Origin: Opitutus sp. ER46
GTDB taxonomy: Bacteria; Verrucomicrobiota; Verrucomicrobiia; Opitutales; Opitutaceae
Length of the DNA stretch: 64,000 bases
NCBI RefSeq assembly: GCF_003054705.1
Contig: NZ_QAYX01000023.1
Span: 310,001-374,000 of the forward strand
Direction of reading: 5' to 3'
Below, one piece after another: positions 1 through 8,725 of the stretch. Position 1 is the first letter of the stretch, and each line of letters starts with the position of its first letter. The translations under genes were made by a program, and so were the position numbers. Under the pieces are notes generated by a model. It saw nothing but the letters and a program-made list of their open reading frames with translations, had not been told where the DNA came from and ran no database searches.

Positions 1-16
1 CCCGTCGCGTTCCAAC

Positions 17-919
17 ATGACGAATTACCATCTCGACCACCTCCAGCATCTCGAGACTGAAGCCATCCATGTAATGCGGGAGGTCGCCGGCGAGTTTGAG
101 CGCCCGGCCCTGCTGTTCTCCGGTGGCAAGGACTCCATCTGCCTTCTCCGTCTCGCGGAGAAGGCGTTTCGTCCCTCCGAGATTCCGATGCCGCTGCTCA
201 ACGTCGACACCGGTCATCACTTCCCGGAGTTGAACGAGTTTCGCGACCGCCGTGCCAAGGAACTTGGCGCCAAGCTCATCGTGCGTCGTGTCGAGGACGC
301 GATCGCGCAGGGGATCGCCCAGCCCGCGCCCGGCGAGATCAGCCGCAACCGGCTGCAGATCCCGACGCTGCTGGCGGCGATCGAGGAGTTTCGCTTCGAC
401 TGCTGCATCGGCGGCGCGCGCCGCGATGAGGAGAAGGCCCGCGCCAAGGAGCGCTTCTTCAGCTACCGCGACAGCTTCGGTCAGTGGGATCCCAAGAACC
501 AGCGGCCTGAGATCTGGAACCTCTACAACGGCCGGCTCCATCCCGGTGAAAACATGCGCGTGTTTCCGTTGAGCAACTGGACCGAGATGGACGTCTGGGA
601 GTACATCCAGCGCGAGCGGCTCGAAGTCCCGGGCATCTACTTCAGCCATCGGCGCGACTGCGTGCGCCGGGCCGGCCAATGGCTGCCGGTCAATACCCTC
701 GTGCCCCCGAAGCCCAGCGAGGAGGTGCGCGAACTCGTCGTCCGCGTGCGCACCATCGGCGACATCATCAGCACGGGTTGCGTCGAGTCGCCGGCCACCA
801 CCGTCGCCGACATCATCGCCGAGATCGCCGCCGCCCGCGTGACCGAGCGCGGCTCGCGCGCCGACGATAAGTCCTCCGAGGCCGCCATGGAGGACCGCAA
901 AAAGGCCGGTTACTTCTGA
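17..919 (+). CDS. cysD: Sulfate adenylyltransferase subunit 2 (CysD)
   Basis: Small, catalytic subunit of ATP sulfurylase, which makes adenosine 5'-phosphosulfate from sulfate and ATP in the cytoplasm, the first step of sulfate assimilation. The 300-residue length is normal for CysD. The PP-loop nucleotide-binding motif FSGGKDS lies near residues 34-40, and the typical CysD stretches GGARRDEEKARAKER (around residue 132) and RVFPLSNWTEMDVWEYI are present. The C-terminus ends in KKAGYF as in other CysD proteins. The ATG at 17 gives the standard N-terminus beginning with a YHLDHLQ-like helix. It is followed within about 100 bases by cysN, so the two are surely one operon. Upstream control elements lie outside the window. 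Confidence 0.97.
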   Translation: MTNYHLDHLQHLETEAIHVMREVAGEFERPALLFSGGKDSICLLRLAEKAFRPSEIPMPLLNVDTGHHFPELNEFRDRRAKELGAKLIVRRVEDAIAQGIAQPAPGEISRNRLQIPTLLAAIEEFRFDCCIGGARRDEEKARAKERFFSYRDSFGQWDPKNQRPEIWNLYNGRLHPGENMRVFPLSNWTEMDVWEYIQRERLEVPGIYFSHRRDCVRRAGQWLPVNTLVPPKPSEEVRELVVRVRTIGDIISTGCVESPATTVADIIAEIAAARVTERGSRADDKSSEAAMEDRKKAGYF

Positions 920-1023
920 CCCGCCGTGCGCGCGTGGCGCCGGCGCCCGTCGCCGCGCCTTCGCCGCGGCGAACCTCTTTCCACGCTCCCAACCTTTCAC
1001 GTTCCGCTCCTTTCGTCGCTTCC

Positions 1024-2358
1024 GTGACCTCCCTCACCGCCAGCACTCCTCCCGTTCCCGTCGACATCCTGCGCTTCAACACCTGCGGCAGCGTGGATGA
1101 CGGGAAATCTACGCTCATCGGCCGCCTGCTCTACGACTCGAAGTCGCTCATGGAGGACCAGCTCGAAGCGCTCGAACGTTCGGCCGACATCACGGGCGGC
1201 GGACAGATCAACCTGGCGAATCTCACCGACGGCCTGCGCGCCGAACGCGAGCAGGGGATCACCATTGATGTTGCGTACCGCTACTTCGCCACGCCGCGCC
1301 GCAAGTTCATCATCGCGGACACGCCCGGGCACGTGCAGTACACGCGCAACATGGTGACGGGCGCCTCGACGGCCAACCTCTCCATCGTGCTCGTCGATGC
1401 TCGCGCCGGCGTGATCGAGCAGAGCCGCCGCCACACGGCCATCGCTTCGCTCCTGCGCATCCCGCACCTGGTGGTCGCGGTCAACAAGATGGACCTCGTG
1501 GGCTGGAGCGAGCAGCGCTTCCTCGAGATTCGCGCACAGTTCGAGGAGTTCCTGCCCCGGCTCGACATCAAGGACGTGAAGTTCATCCCGCTGAGCGCGC
1601 TCAACGGCGACAACGTCGTCGACCCGTCGCCGCATACGCCGTGGTACACGGGGCCGACGCTGCTCGGCCATCTTGAGAGCGTGCACATCGCGAGCGACTG
1701 GAACCTGCAGGGACTTCGTTTCCCGGTGCAATGGGTCAACCGGCCGCATCACCCGACCGATCCCGCGCTGCATGATTTCCGCGGCTTCAGCGGGCAGATC
1801 GCCGGCGGCATCGTGCGCGTGGGCCAGAAGGTCCTCGCGCTCCCCGCCGGGCTCACCTCCACGGTGAAGCAGATCTGGACCTACGACGGCCCGGTCGAGG
1901 AAGCGTTCAGCCCGCAATCCGTCACGCTCGTGCTTGAGCACGACATCGACGTGAGCCGGGGCAGCACGATCATCGGACTCGAAACGCCGCTGCCTGGAAA
2001 CTCCGCGGACCTCCAGGCGGACGTGTGCTGGATGCACTCCCGGCCGCTGCAACCGGGCCGGAAGTACCTGCTCAAGCACACCACGCATACCGTCCAGGTC
2101 ATCGTCTCCGAATTGGTGAACCGGCTGACGATGGCCACGCTCGATTCTGAGCCTACTCCGGCGGAACTCGTCATGAACGACATCGGCCAGATCCGGCTGC
2201 GCGCCGCGCGGGCCGTCGTGTTCGATGCCTATGGCGTGAATCGGCTGACCGGCTCCTTCATCCTCATCGACCCGGCGAGCCACGCGACGGTCGCGGCGGG
2301 CATGCTCCTGCCGCCACGCGAACTGCTGAAGGTCGAGAACGGCGACTACGTCATCTAG
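1024..2358 (+). CDS. cysN: Sulfate adenylyltransferase subunit 1, GTPase (CysN)
   Basis: Large GTPase subunit of ATP sulfurylase; GTP hydrolysis drives APS formation by CysD. From a GTG start at 1024 the protein has 444 residues. It shows the GTPase motifs in order: GSVDDGKST (P-loop, residues 22-30), DTPGH (G3) and NKMD (G4), followed by two beta-barrel domains as in elongation factors. There is no C-terminal APS kinase (CysC) fusion. An earlier in-frame GTG at 934 would add 30 low-complexity residues, so the start at 1024 is preferred because it places the conserved LRFNTCGSVDDGKST stretch at the usual distance. No clear Shine-Dalgarno is visible before either start. Confidence 0.95.
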   Translation: MTSLTASTPPVPVDILRFNTCGSVDDGKSTLIGRLLYDSKSLMEDQLEALERSADITGGGQINLANLTDGLRAEREQGITIDVAYRYFATPRRKFIIADTPGHVQYTRNMVTGASTANLSIVLVDARAGVIEQSRRHTAIASLLRIPHLVVAVNKMDLVGWSEQRFLEIRAQFEEFLPRLDIKDVKFIPLSALNGDNVVDPSPHTPWYTGPTLLGHLESVHIASDWNLQGLRFPVQWVNRPHHPTDPALHDFRGFSGQIAGGIVRVGQKVLALPAGLTSTVKQIWTYDGPVEEAFSPQSVTLVLEHDIDVSRGSTIIGLETPLPGNSADLQADVCWMHSRPLQPGRKYLLKHTTHTVQVIVSELVNRLTMATLDSEPTPAELVMNDIGQIRLRAARAVVFDAYGVNRLTGSFILIDPASHATVAAGMLLPPRELLKVENGDYVI

Positions 2359-2424
2359 CGTCGTGCGGCGCAAAGATCCTGTGGACCCCGCCCGGAAGTT
2401 CCGGATAATGCCCGCTCCTTCCTC

Positions 2425-2838
2425 GTGAAAGTATCCGTCAAAGTTGATTACGCCTGCCGCGTCATGGCCGAGATGGCCCGCCTGCACGGCACCGGCGAGC
2501 TGGCCCAGATCGAGCGCCTCGCGCGCGTCGAGGCTGTGCCCGCGAACTTCCTTGCGCAGATCCTGCTCAAGCTCCGTGACCACAAGCTGATCACCAGCCG
2601 GCGCGGCAACCACGGCGGCTACTCGCTCGCGCGTCCGCCCGATGAGATCTCGCTGTTCGACATCATGACGGCGGTCGAGGGCCGGTGCCTCCAGCTCAGC
2701 GGCAACTTCGAGGGACAGAGTGGCAAGCGGCTGAAGAAAATCTGGGAAGAGATCAGCGCCGCCTTCGAGGAGAAGCTGAAGAGCTGCACCCTCGATCGCA
2801 TCGCGTCCAAGACTCCGGTCGAGATGTACTACATCTGA
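2425..2838 (+). CDS. Rrf2 family transcriptional regulator
   Basis: Small winged-helix repressor of 137 residues. The N-terminal helix KVDYACRVMAEMARLHG and the recognition/wing region with SRRGNHGGYSLARPPDEISLFDI are typical of Rrf2 proteins. The three clustered cysteines that ligate the Fe-S cluster in IscR and NsrR are not present; only scattered cysteines occur. It therefore resembles the CymR-type members that control cysteine and sulfur metabolism rather than Fe-S sensors. It follows cysN by 66 bases on the same strand, which supports a role in regulating sulfate assimilation. The start is a GTG at 2425. The link to sulfur control is inference from family and context. Confidence 0.85.
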   Translation: MKVSVKVDYACRVMAEMARLHGTGELAQIERLARVEAVPANFLAQILLKLRDHKLITSRRGNHGGYSLARPPDEISLFDIMTAVEGRCLQLSGNFEGQSGKRLKKIWEEISAAFEEKLKSCTLDRIASKTPVEMYYI

Positions 2839-2885
2839 GGGGGGCGTCGGGGGCTCGCCCTGCGGATTGGGCGGACGGCGCGCCA

Positions 2886-4670
2886 TCAGTACACGTCCCG
2901 GCAATAGCGCTTGGCCGCCCGCAGCGTCTGCACGTATTCGGCGGCCTGCTCGGTGGTCTTGCCGCCGGCCTGCGCGATGGCGGCGTGCAGCGCCGCGTCG
3001 ACATCGCGCGCCATCCGGCTGGCGTCGCCGCAAACATACAGGTGGGCGCCGTCTTCGAGCCAGGCGTACAACTCCGCCGCGTGTTCGAGCATCCGGGTCT
3101 GGACGTAGACCTTGTCCGACTGGTCGCGGGACCACGCCAGCGAGAGTCGGTTCAGGGCGCCCTCGGCCTGCAGCGTGAGCAGTTCCTCGCGATAAAGAAA
3201 ATCCGTGGCCGAGCGCTGGTCGCCGAAGAAAAGCCAGTTGCGGCCGTTCGCCCCGCTGCCCCGGCGCTCGTGCAGGAACGCGCGGAACGGGGCGATGCCC
3301 GTCCCCGGGCCGATCATGATGACGGGGCGACTCGCGTCGGCCGGCAGGCGGAACGCGGCGTTGGCGTGAACGTAGATGCCGGTGCGGGAGGTCCCGGGTA
3401 CGACGCGGTCCGCCAGGAAGGTTGAGCACACGCCCTTGCGCAGGCGCGCGCCGGCCTCGTAGCGCACCGCGCCAACCGTCAGGTGCACCTCTCCGGGGTG
3501 TGCGCGCGGCGACGATGAGATCGAGTACAGTCGCGGCTGCAGTCGCTTCAGCACCCGGACGAGGACCGCCGGCTTGGGGCGCACATCGGCGCGGGCGAGC
3601 AGCACATCGATCACGTGGGCCGTCGACGCGGCCGGAGCGGCCGTCGGTCCGCCGAAGAGTGCCAGCAGGTCGGGCGAAGGTTTGCCGAGATCGTAGAGCT
3701 CGGTGAGGGCATGGCGGAGCGAGGTCGTGCTGCCATCGGGCGCCGGCACGGCCTCTTCGCCGTCGCAGCGCAGGAGCGTCAGGATCTCGGCAACGAGTTC
3801 CGGGCAGTTGTGCGGGAACACGCCGAGCGCGTCGCCGGCCTCGTAGCGTAGCGCCGAGTCGCCTAGCGCGAAGGCGACGTGGTGTACCTGCTTGGCCGAG
3901 CCGTCGCCACTGAGGCGATGCGTCGCCAGCACTAGCGCGGAGTACGGGTGGTTTCGCCCATGGGCGACCGGGGCGGACGCTGGTTCCGTGCGTGGGGCTG
4001 CGACCACCGACACTGATGGCGCGCCGACTGCCGATGCCGCCGCGGCCGCGGCGAGGGCGGGCATCGTCGAGGTGAAGGCGGCGAGCGCCTGCTGCACCCA
4101 GGCGTCGAGCGCGGCGTCCTGGTCGAGATCGACGTCGATCCGGGCGGTGACGCGCGTGCCGCCGAGCCGCTCCAGGTGCGCGTCGAAGTCCTTCCCGCAT
4201 TGGCAGAATTGCACGTAGTTCGAGTCGCCCAGGGCGCACACGGCGAAGCGCAGGCCGCCGAGCAGTTGTCCGGTGGCCGCGCCGAGTGCCGCATGGAGGG
4301 CCTTGGCGTTGTCCGGAGGTTCGCCGTCGCCGTAGGTGCTCGTGATTAGGAGAACGGCGCGCTCATGGGCGAGGCGGGCGAGGTCCACCTGAGCGAGGTC
4401 GAGCACAACCGCGGCAAACCCGCGTTTGCCGGCTTCCTTCGCGGCGCGCTTGGCGCGGGCTTCGGCGGTACCGGTCTGGGACCCGAAGAGGATCGTGAGC
4501 GGCGCGAGCGGAGGTACGGTGGAGGCCGGGGCGGGGGCACTTGCGTTGACGCCGGCCGCGGAGTCGACCGGCCCGCGGGAGAAGAGCCCGGCGAGGTAGC
4601 CGTTGAGCCACGCACGTTGTTCGGCGGTAAATGGAGCGGTTTCTGGGAGGGTGGGGACGAGGGTCGTCAT
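2886..4670 (-). CDS. cysJ: Sulfite reductase-type flavoprotein (CysJ-like)
   Basis: Diflavin reductase of 594 residues that passes electrons from NADPH through FAD and FMN to a siroheme reductase. A flavodoxin domain is at residues 58-200, with FMN-binding loops at SQTGTAE (64-70) and STYGDGEPPD (111-120). The FAD-binding motif RLYSISSSP and the NADPH-binding motifs GPGTGIAPFRAF and YVCGDASRMARDV follow. The C-terminus ends in CRDVY, as in CysJ. The N-terminus carries a short helical motif (residues 13-31) that also appears at the N-terminus of the adjacent reductase. It lies downstream of the siroheme reductase and the FocA/NirC channel on the same strand, so its partner may reduce sulfite, nitrite or both. 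Confidence 0.92.
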   Translation of the reverse strand: MTTLVPTLPETAPFTAEQRAWLNGYLAGLFSRGPVDSAAGVNASAPAPASTVPPLAPLTILFGSQTGTAEARAKRAAKEAGKRGFAAVVLDLAQVDLARLAHERAVLLITSTYGDGEPPDNAKALHAALGAATGQLLGGLRFAVCALGDSNYVQFCQCGKDFDAHLERLGGTRVTARIDVDLDQDAALDAWVQQALAAFTSTMPALAAAAAASAVGAPSVSVVAAPRTEPASAPVAHGRNHPYSALVLATHRLSGDGSAKQVHHVAFALGDSALRYEAGDALGVFPHNCPELVAEILTLLRCDGEEAVPAPDGSTTSLRHALTELYDLGKPSPDLLALFGGPTAAPAASTAHVIDVLLARADVRPKPAVLVRVLKRLQPRLYSISSSPRAHPGEVHLTVGAVRYEAGARLRKGVCSTFLADRVVPGTSRTGIYVHANAAFRLPADASRPVIMIGPGTGIAPFRAFLHERRGSGANGRNWLFFGDQRSATDFLYREELLTLQAEGALNRLSLAWSRDQSDKVYVQTRMLEHAAELYAWLEDGAHLYVCGDASRMARDVDAALHAAIAQAGGKTTEQAAEYVQTLRAAKRYCRDVY

Positions 4671-4748
4671 CTGGGCGGGTGGGTTGGACGCCGTCGGGTG
4701 GGTTGGACGCCGTCGGGAAACGAACGACGTGGTTGGCGGGTGCGGGGC

Positions 4749-6548
4749 TCAGCGCTCGAGTTGCTCCTGCAACGCGCCGAGCGGGTGGCGTCGCACCCAG
4801 GCGACGAACGTCTCGCCCGACTGCCGCCGCGCCTCGTAGGTGCCGAGGATGTGCTCGACCAGGCCCGGTATCTCCTCGGCGGAGACGCCGCGGAACACCT
4901 CGCGGGCGATGCCCTGTTCGTCGCCCATGCCCCCGCCGAGGACCACGTGGTAGCCCTCGCGGCCGTCGGGCAGCTTGGCGCCGAGGAAACCGATGTCGCC
5001 GCAGTAATGCTGAGCGCAGGAGTGGGGACAGCCGGTGAAGTGGAGGTTGACGGGCGAACTTGGGCTCAGCCGACCGCCGAGTCGTTTGGCGAGGGCCAGC
5101 GCGTGGCCCTTCGTGTCGGTCGCGGCGTACTTGCAGCCCTTGTTGCCCGTGCAGGACACGATGCCGCTGGTGAGATTGTTTGCGTCCGTGGAGAGCCCGA
5201 GCCGCTGGATGCTCCGGCAAGCGGTCTCGACGTGGGCGTCGCGCACATACGGCAGGATGAGGTTCTCCCAGACCGTGAGCCGCAGTTCCCCCTGACCGTA
5301 GTGGGTCGCGAGGTCGGCGAGCGCGTGCATCTGCTTCGCGGACAGGCGGCCGACGGGTACGCCGATGCCGATCGCATTGAAGCCCCGCTGGGCCTGGCGG
5401 TACACGCCCGCCCAGCCGTGCTTTAGGAACGGTCGACGCGGTTCGCAGGCTTCGACCGGTAATCGAGCGAGCGGGAAAGCGAGCTTGCGCGCCGCCTCGT
5501 CGACAAAGCGCTCCACGCCCCACTGCTCGAGCAGGTATTTGAGTCGCGCCTTCTTCCGGTCGGTGCGGCAGCCGTGTTCGTTGAAGACGCGGACCATCGC
5601 GGCGGCGACGGCCACCACCTCGCCCGGCGCGACGAGCAGGCCGGCGTCGCGGGCGAAGTCCTTGTGTCCGGTGATCCCGCCGAGCTGCACGCGAAAATAG
5701 ATCCCGGGGGCGGGCACCGGTCCGGCCAGCGTGGCGCGCGCGAGACTCTGGGGCGTGACGCGCACGGCGATGAAACCGAGGTCGTTGGTGTCCGCGGCGG
5801 TGGAGAGTGCGCCGCCACTGTCGAACGCGATGTTGAACTTGCGCGGCAGGCCGAAGAGGTCGCGGTGGTTCAGGATGTAGTGATGCAACGCCTTCGCGTG
5901 GGGACGCACGTCGAGGAGCTCGTCGGGATCGAAGCCACTGTTGGGCGAGGCAGTGATGTTGCGGATGTTGTCGGCACCGGCGCCGCGCGACGTGAGCCCG
6001 AGTTCCTGGAGGCGGACGAGGACCTTGACGATGTGCGCCGGCGCGATCTCGCGCACCTGGAGGTTCGCGCGGGTGGTGATCTGGGCGTAGCCGCCGCCCC
6101 AGTCCGCGGCGAGATCGGCGATGCCGTGGAGCTGCGTGGCCGTGAGCTCGCCGGCGGGGATGCGGAGCCGGACCATGAAGCTGTCCTGCGCGGGCGCGAC
6201 GTAGAAAAGCCCGTGAAACTTGAAGCGAAACGTGTCGGGTTCGTCGGGGAAGCGGTTGCCGTCGGCGTGGGCGACGAGTTTCTCCCAGATGTCGAGCGGG
6301 TTCTCCTCGTGCTTCCAGCGCTCGGGTTTGCAGAGCTCGCTCAGCGGTGTGCCGAAGACAGTATCCTCGGGGGGAGGTTCGGCGAGATTGGGCGACTGCG
6401 CGGCGGCGGGCGTGGCGGTGAGCTGGCCCGAGGCGGTGGTGCCGACGAAAGGCGCGGCGGCGGCGACGGCGGCGAGGAAGCCCTCGAGGTACTGCTTCTG
6501 CTCCGGCGTGAATTCGCCAGTGGCGGGCGGAGGGGCGACGTTGGCCAT
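4749..6548 (-). CDS. nirA: NirA-type siroheme/4Fe-4S nitrite or sulfite reductase
   Basis: Assimilatory six-electron reductase of 599 residues with duplicated ferredoxin-like and siroheme-binding halves. The four cysteines that hold the [4Fe-4S] cluster and siroheme are C466-x5-C472 and C507-x3-C511. Conserved motifs such as ITTRANLQ, SRGAGADNIRN and GLPRKFNIAFD match the NirA (ferredoxin-nitrite reductase) branch more closely than CysI. The first 60 residues are an extension with a helical motif resembling that of the neighbouring CysJ-like protein. A FocA/NirC channel gene lies 12 bases upstream, favouring nitrite as substrate. The flanking cysDN and cysE genes keep sulfite possible. The substrate is not settled by sequence alone. 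Confidence 0.9.
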   Translation of the reverse strand: MANVAPPPATGEFTPEQKQYLEGFLAAVAAAAPFVGTTASGQLTATPAAAQSPNLAEPPPEDTVFGTPLSELCKPERWKHEENPLDIWEKLVAHADGNRFPDEPDTFRFKFHGLFYVAPAQDSFMVRLRIPAGELTATQLHGIADLAADWGGGYAQITTRANLQVREIAPAHIVKVLVRLQELGLTSRGAGADNIRNITASPNSGFDPDELLDVRPHAKALHHYILNHRDLFGLPRKFNIAFDSGGALSTAADTNDLGFIAVRVTPQSLARATLAGPVPAPGIYFRVQLGGITGHKDFARDAGLLVAPGEVVAVAAAMVRVFNEHGCRTDRKKARLKYLLEQWGVERFVDEAARKLAFPLARLPVEACEPRRPFLKHGWAGVYRQAQRGFNAIGIGVPVGRLSAKQMHALADLATHYGQGELRLTVWENLILPYVRDAHVETACRSIQRLGLSTDANNLTSGIVSCTGNKGCKYAATDTKGHALALAKRLGGRLSPSSPVNLHFTGCPHSCAQHYCGDIGFLGAKLPDGREGYHVVLGGGMGDEQGIAREVFRGVSAEEIPGLVEHILGTYEARRQSGETFVAWVRRHPLGALQEQLER

Positions 6549-6560
6549 GACGCGGCGGGG

Positions 6561-7421
6561 TCAGGCGCGCGCCGGTTCGGCGGCGGCGGGGCTGGATGGG
6601 GCGGTGGGAGCCGCGGCGGCAACGACGCCGGGCGTGGCAGCCGGACGGTAGGTCCAGTACAGGCTGAGTCCGACGAACAGGAAGCCGCCGACGAAGTTGC
6701 CGAGCGTCACAGGTATCTGGTTCCAGAGCCACCAGTCGCTCAGGGAGACGTTCGCGCCGAGCAGCATGCCGGTCGGGATGACAAACATGTTCACCACCGA
6801 GTGCTCGAAGCCCTGCGCGAAGAACGTGAGGACCGGCAGCCACATTGCCACGATCTTGCCCACGGTGGAATGGGAGGTGAGGGCCATGACGACGCCCATG
6901 CAGACCATCCAGTTGCACAGGATGGCCTTCGTCACGACGGTCGCCATGCCTGCAGTGCCGAGGGCCGCGTAGGCGGTGGTTTTGGCCTCGGCGATCTTGA
7001 CGATACTCGCGGCGATGCCTGCGGGGGCGCTCGCGCCGGCGTTGGTGAGGACGGCGTAGAGCAGCGCGCCGTACGCGAGGCTGCCCGCGAGGTTGGCGAG
7101 AAACACCCACCCGAGGTTTGTGAACACGGTGGCCCACGCGCGCCGGCCGGAAACGGCGGCGAGGGTCGTCACGGCGAAGCTGCCGGTCACGAGTTCCAGG
7201 CCGAGCAGCACGATCATCACGAAGCCGACGGGGAAAACCAGGGCGCCTACGAGAGGTGTCTGCGTCTGGCCAGTGGCGGTGAGCGCGAGACTGGTGGCGA
7301 AGCCCAGCAGTGCGCCGGAGAGAAAACCGCGCAGGAGGAGATCGCGGACGGAGAGGGCGGCCTTGGTTTCGCTGGCCGCGAGCATCGATTTCACGGCGTC
7401 GGCAGGTTTGATGAAGTCCAT
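6561..7421 (-). CDS. Formate/nitrite transporter family channel (FocA/NirC)
   Basis: Inner-membrane pentameric anion channel of 286 residues with six transmembrane helices, typical length for the family. The broken-helix signatures are visible: AILCNWMVCMGV in the middle of the protein and FEHSVVNMFVIPTGM with the conserved gating histidine. Its position directly upstream of the NirA-type reductase on the same strand indicates nitrite uptake or release, although the family also carries formate and hydrosulfide. The last ~25 residues are Ala/Pro-rich. The start ATG at 7421 gives a normal cytoplasmic amphipathic N-terminal helix. Confidence 0.93.
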   Translation of the reverse strand: MDFIKPADAVKSMLAASETKAALSVRDLLLRGFLSGALLGFATSLALTATGQTQTPLVGALVFPVGFVMIVLLGLELVTGSFAVTTLAAVSGRRAWATVFTNLGWVFLANLAGSLAYGALLYAVLTNAGASAPAGIAASIVKIAEAKTTAYAALGTAGMATVVTKAILCNWMVCMGVVMALTSHSTVGKIVAMWLPVLTFFAQGFEHSVVNMFVIPTGMLLGANVSLSDWWLWNQIPVTLGNFVGGFLFVGLSLYWTYRPAATPGVVAAAAPTAPSSPAAAEPARA

Positions 7422-7541
7422 GGTGGGAACGGAGGTGGTGGTTCGGCGGGCGGACTGCCCACGTTCACCGCAGCCTCAGCGGCGGTTGTGCCACGCCGCG
7501 CACGTTCACGCACAAATCCGGCTCAATCTGCTAATCGGAAA

Positions 7542-7558
7542 GATGAATACTTTTCATC
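7542..7558. promoter_or_regulatory. Short palindrome upstream of the channel-reductase operon
   Basis: GATGAA and TTCATC face each other across five bases, in a locally A+T-rich patch between the NasS-like gene and the channel gene. The palindrome overlaps the stop codon of the NasS-like gene and lies about 120 bases upstream of the channel start. The dyad suits binding by a dimeric regulator such as the nearby LysR protein. The regulator assignment is inference. Confidence 0.3.
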
Positions 7559-8633
7559 CGAGCTGGAGCGGAGTCGTGGCCCCGGATGAATCGGCGCGGG
7601 CCGCCGCATGCAGATCGGCGCGGAAGAGTTTCCCCGGGAGCTCCGGTGTGGCCGCGCCGGGCGCGAGCAGGCCGGCATCGACGAGCGCCGCCTGCACTGC
7701 GTTTGCTTTGGCGAGCGAGGGCAGGTTGGCGTCGTCGGCGTGGAACACGAGGAAGTCGGGCACAAGCTCGGTGGTTCCGGTGCCGGGGTCGAAGGCGCCG
7801 AGAAGCGCCGGCGCGATGACGGCGCGCGACTGGTTGAGATAGCGCGGTTGGCTCAGGAGCTCGGCGAGGGCGGGGCGGTTGTCCGGGCGGTCACACCACG
7901 CGGCCGCCTCCGTGACGGCCGCGATGAGCGCGGCGTGCTCGGCCGCGTGGCGGGTGGCGAACTCCTGGCGCACGAGCAGGACCTTCTCCGCGAGGCCGGG
8001 CTGGGCGCGCGCGCTGATGAGACGGCAGCTGCCGACGCCGGATTGGATTGCCACGGAGTTCCATGGTTCGCCGGCGCAGAAGCCATCGATCGTACCCGCG
8101 CTGAGGTTACGGCTCATCTGCGCGGGCGGGACGACGACGACGCGGACGTCGCGCTCGGGCTGCAGCCCGGCGGCCGTGAGCCAGGAACGCATGAGCAGAT
8201 GGTGGGACGAGTAGGGAAACACCACGCCGAAGGTGAGGGGACGGTGCCGCCGTCGTTCGCGGGCGATGCGGCGGAGGTCGGCGGGGTCAGCGATCGCCTC
8301 GGCCAACGGACGGGAGAGGGTCAGCGCGTTGCCGTGCAGATTGAGCACGACGCCCGTGAGGACCTCGGCGGCGGGACACGACAGCCCGAGGTGGATCGCC
8401 CAGAGCATCGGAGCGGGGGCGTGGGCGGCGTCGAGTTCGCCGTAGATGATCTTGTCGCGAATGGTGGCCCAGCCGATCTCGCGTTGGAGGACGACGTTGA
8501 GTCCATGCCGGGCAAAGCCGCCGCGGGCCTCCGCCGCAATGAGCGGGGCGGCGTCGGTGAGCGCGACGAAGCCGACGCGCAGCGGGCGCGACGGATCGGC
8601 AGCCTGAGTCGGAGCGGGGAGACGTGGTTTGAT
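7554..8633 (-). CDS. NrtA/CmpA/NasS-like nitrate-nitrite binding protein, start codon unclear
   Basis: Periplasmic-binding-protein fold of the NrtA/CmpA family. The reading frame runs from a stop at 8645 to 7554. Family similarity begins at LRVGFVALTDAAPL (first base at 8582), continues through GWATIRDKIIYGELDAAHAP, and includes FCAGEPWNSVA. No signal peptide precedes this, so the product should be cytoplasmic, like the nitrate/nitrite sensor NasS. No ATG, GTG or TTG exists between the upstream stop and ATG 8408, and starting at 8408 would delete about 58 conserved residues. Possible non-standard starts are ATC at 8633 (used here) or CTG at 8582. No ANTAR-domain NasT partner is in the window. 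The gene diverges from the LysR gene. Confidence 0.7.
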   Translation of the reverse strand: MKPRLPAPTQAADPSRPLRVGFVALTDAAPLIAAEARGGFARHGLNVVLQREIGWATIRDKIIYGELDAAHAPAPMLWAIHLGLSCPAAEVLTGVVLNLHGNALTLSRPLAEAIADPADLRRIARERRRHRPLTFGVVFPYSSHHLLMRSWLTAAGLQPERDVRVVVVPPAQMSRNLSAGTIDGFCAGEPWNSVAIQSGVGSCRLISARAQPGLAEKVLLVRQEFATRHAAEHAALIAAVTEAAAWCDRPDNRPALAELLSQPRYLNQSRAVIAPALLGAFDPGTGTTELVPDFLVFHADDANLPSLAKANAVQAALVDAGLLAPGAATPELPGKLFRADLHAAARADSSGATTPLQLG

Positions 8634-8709
8634 TGGTGAGCGTCAGCCAAAGGCGTGCCACACCGGAGAACGTGGCCCGGATGCTGCTAGGAGGGGATGC
8701 AACGCCGCC

Positions 8710-8715
8710 AGGAGG
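8710..8715 (+). promoter_or_regulatory. Ribosome binding site of the LysR gene
   Basis: A perfect AGGAGG lies 10 bases before the GTG at 8726. It decides the start of the LysR gene against an in-frame upstream alternative at 8633 that has no such site. Strong Shine-Dalgarno sites are rare in this window. Confidence 0.75.
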
Positions 8716-8725
8716 CGACCACATC

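Noticed and set aside
997-4239. A 1080-residue open frame on the minus strand across cysN, the Rrf2 gene and part of cysJ
   Set aside because: It is antisense to cysN and overlaps cysJ in a different frame, with Arg/Ala/Gly-rich content typical of high-GC shadow frames; no domain is recognisable.
5574-7589. A 671-residue plus-strand open frame over the reductase and channel genes
   Set aside because: Composition is skewed and the opposite strand carries conserved siroheme-reductase and FocA/NirC motifs.
8321-8650. Separate small gene upstream of the NasS-like gene in another frame
   Set aside because: Its translation is Arg/Ser/Pro-rich, while the overlapping NasS frame shows clear family similarity over the same bases.
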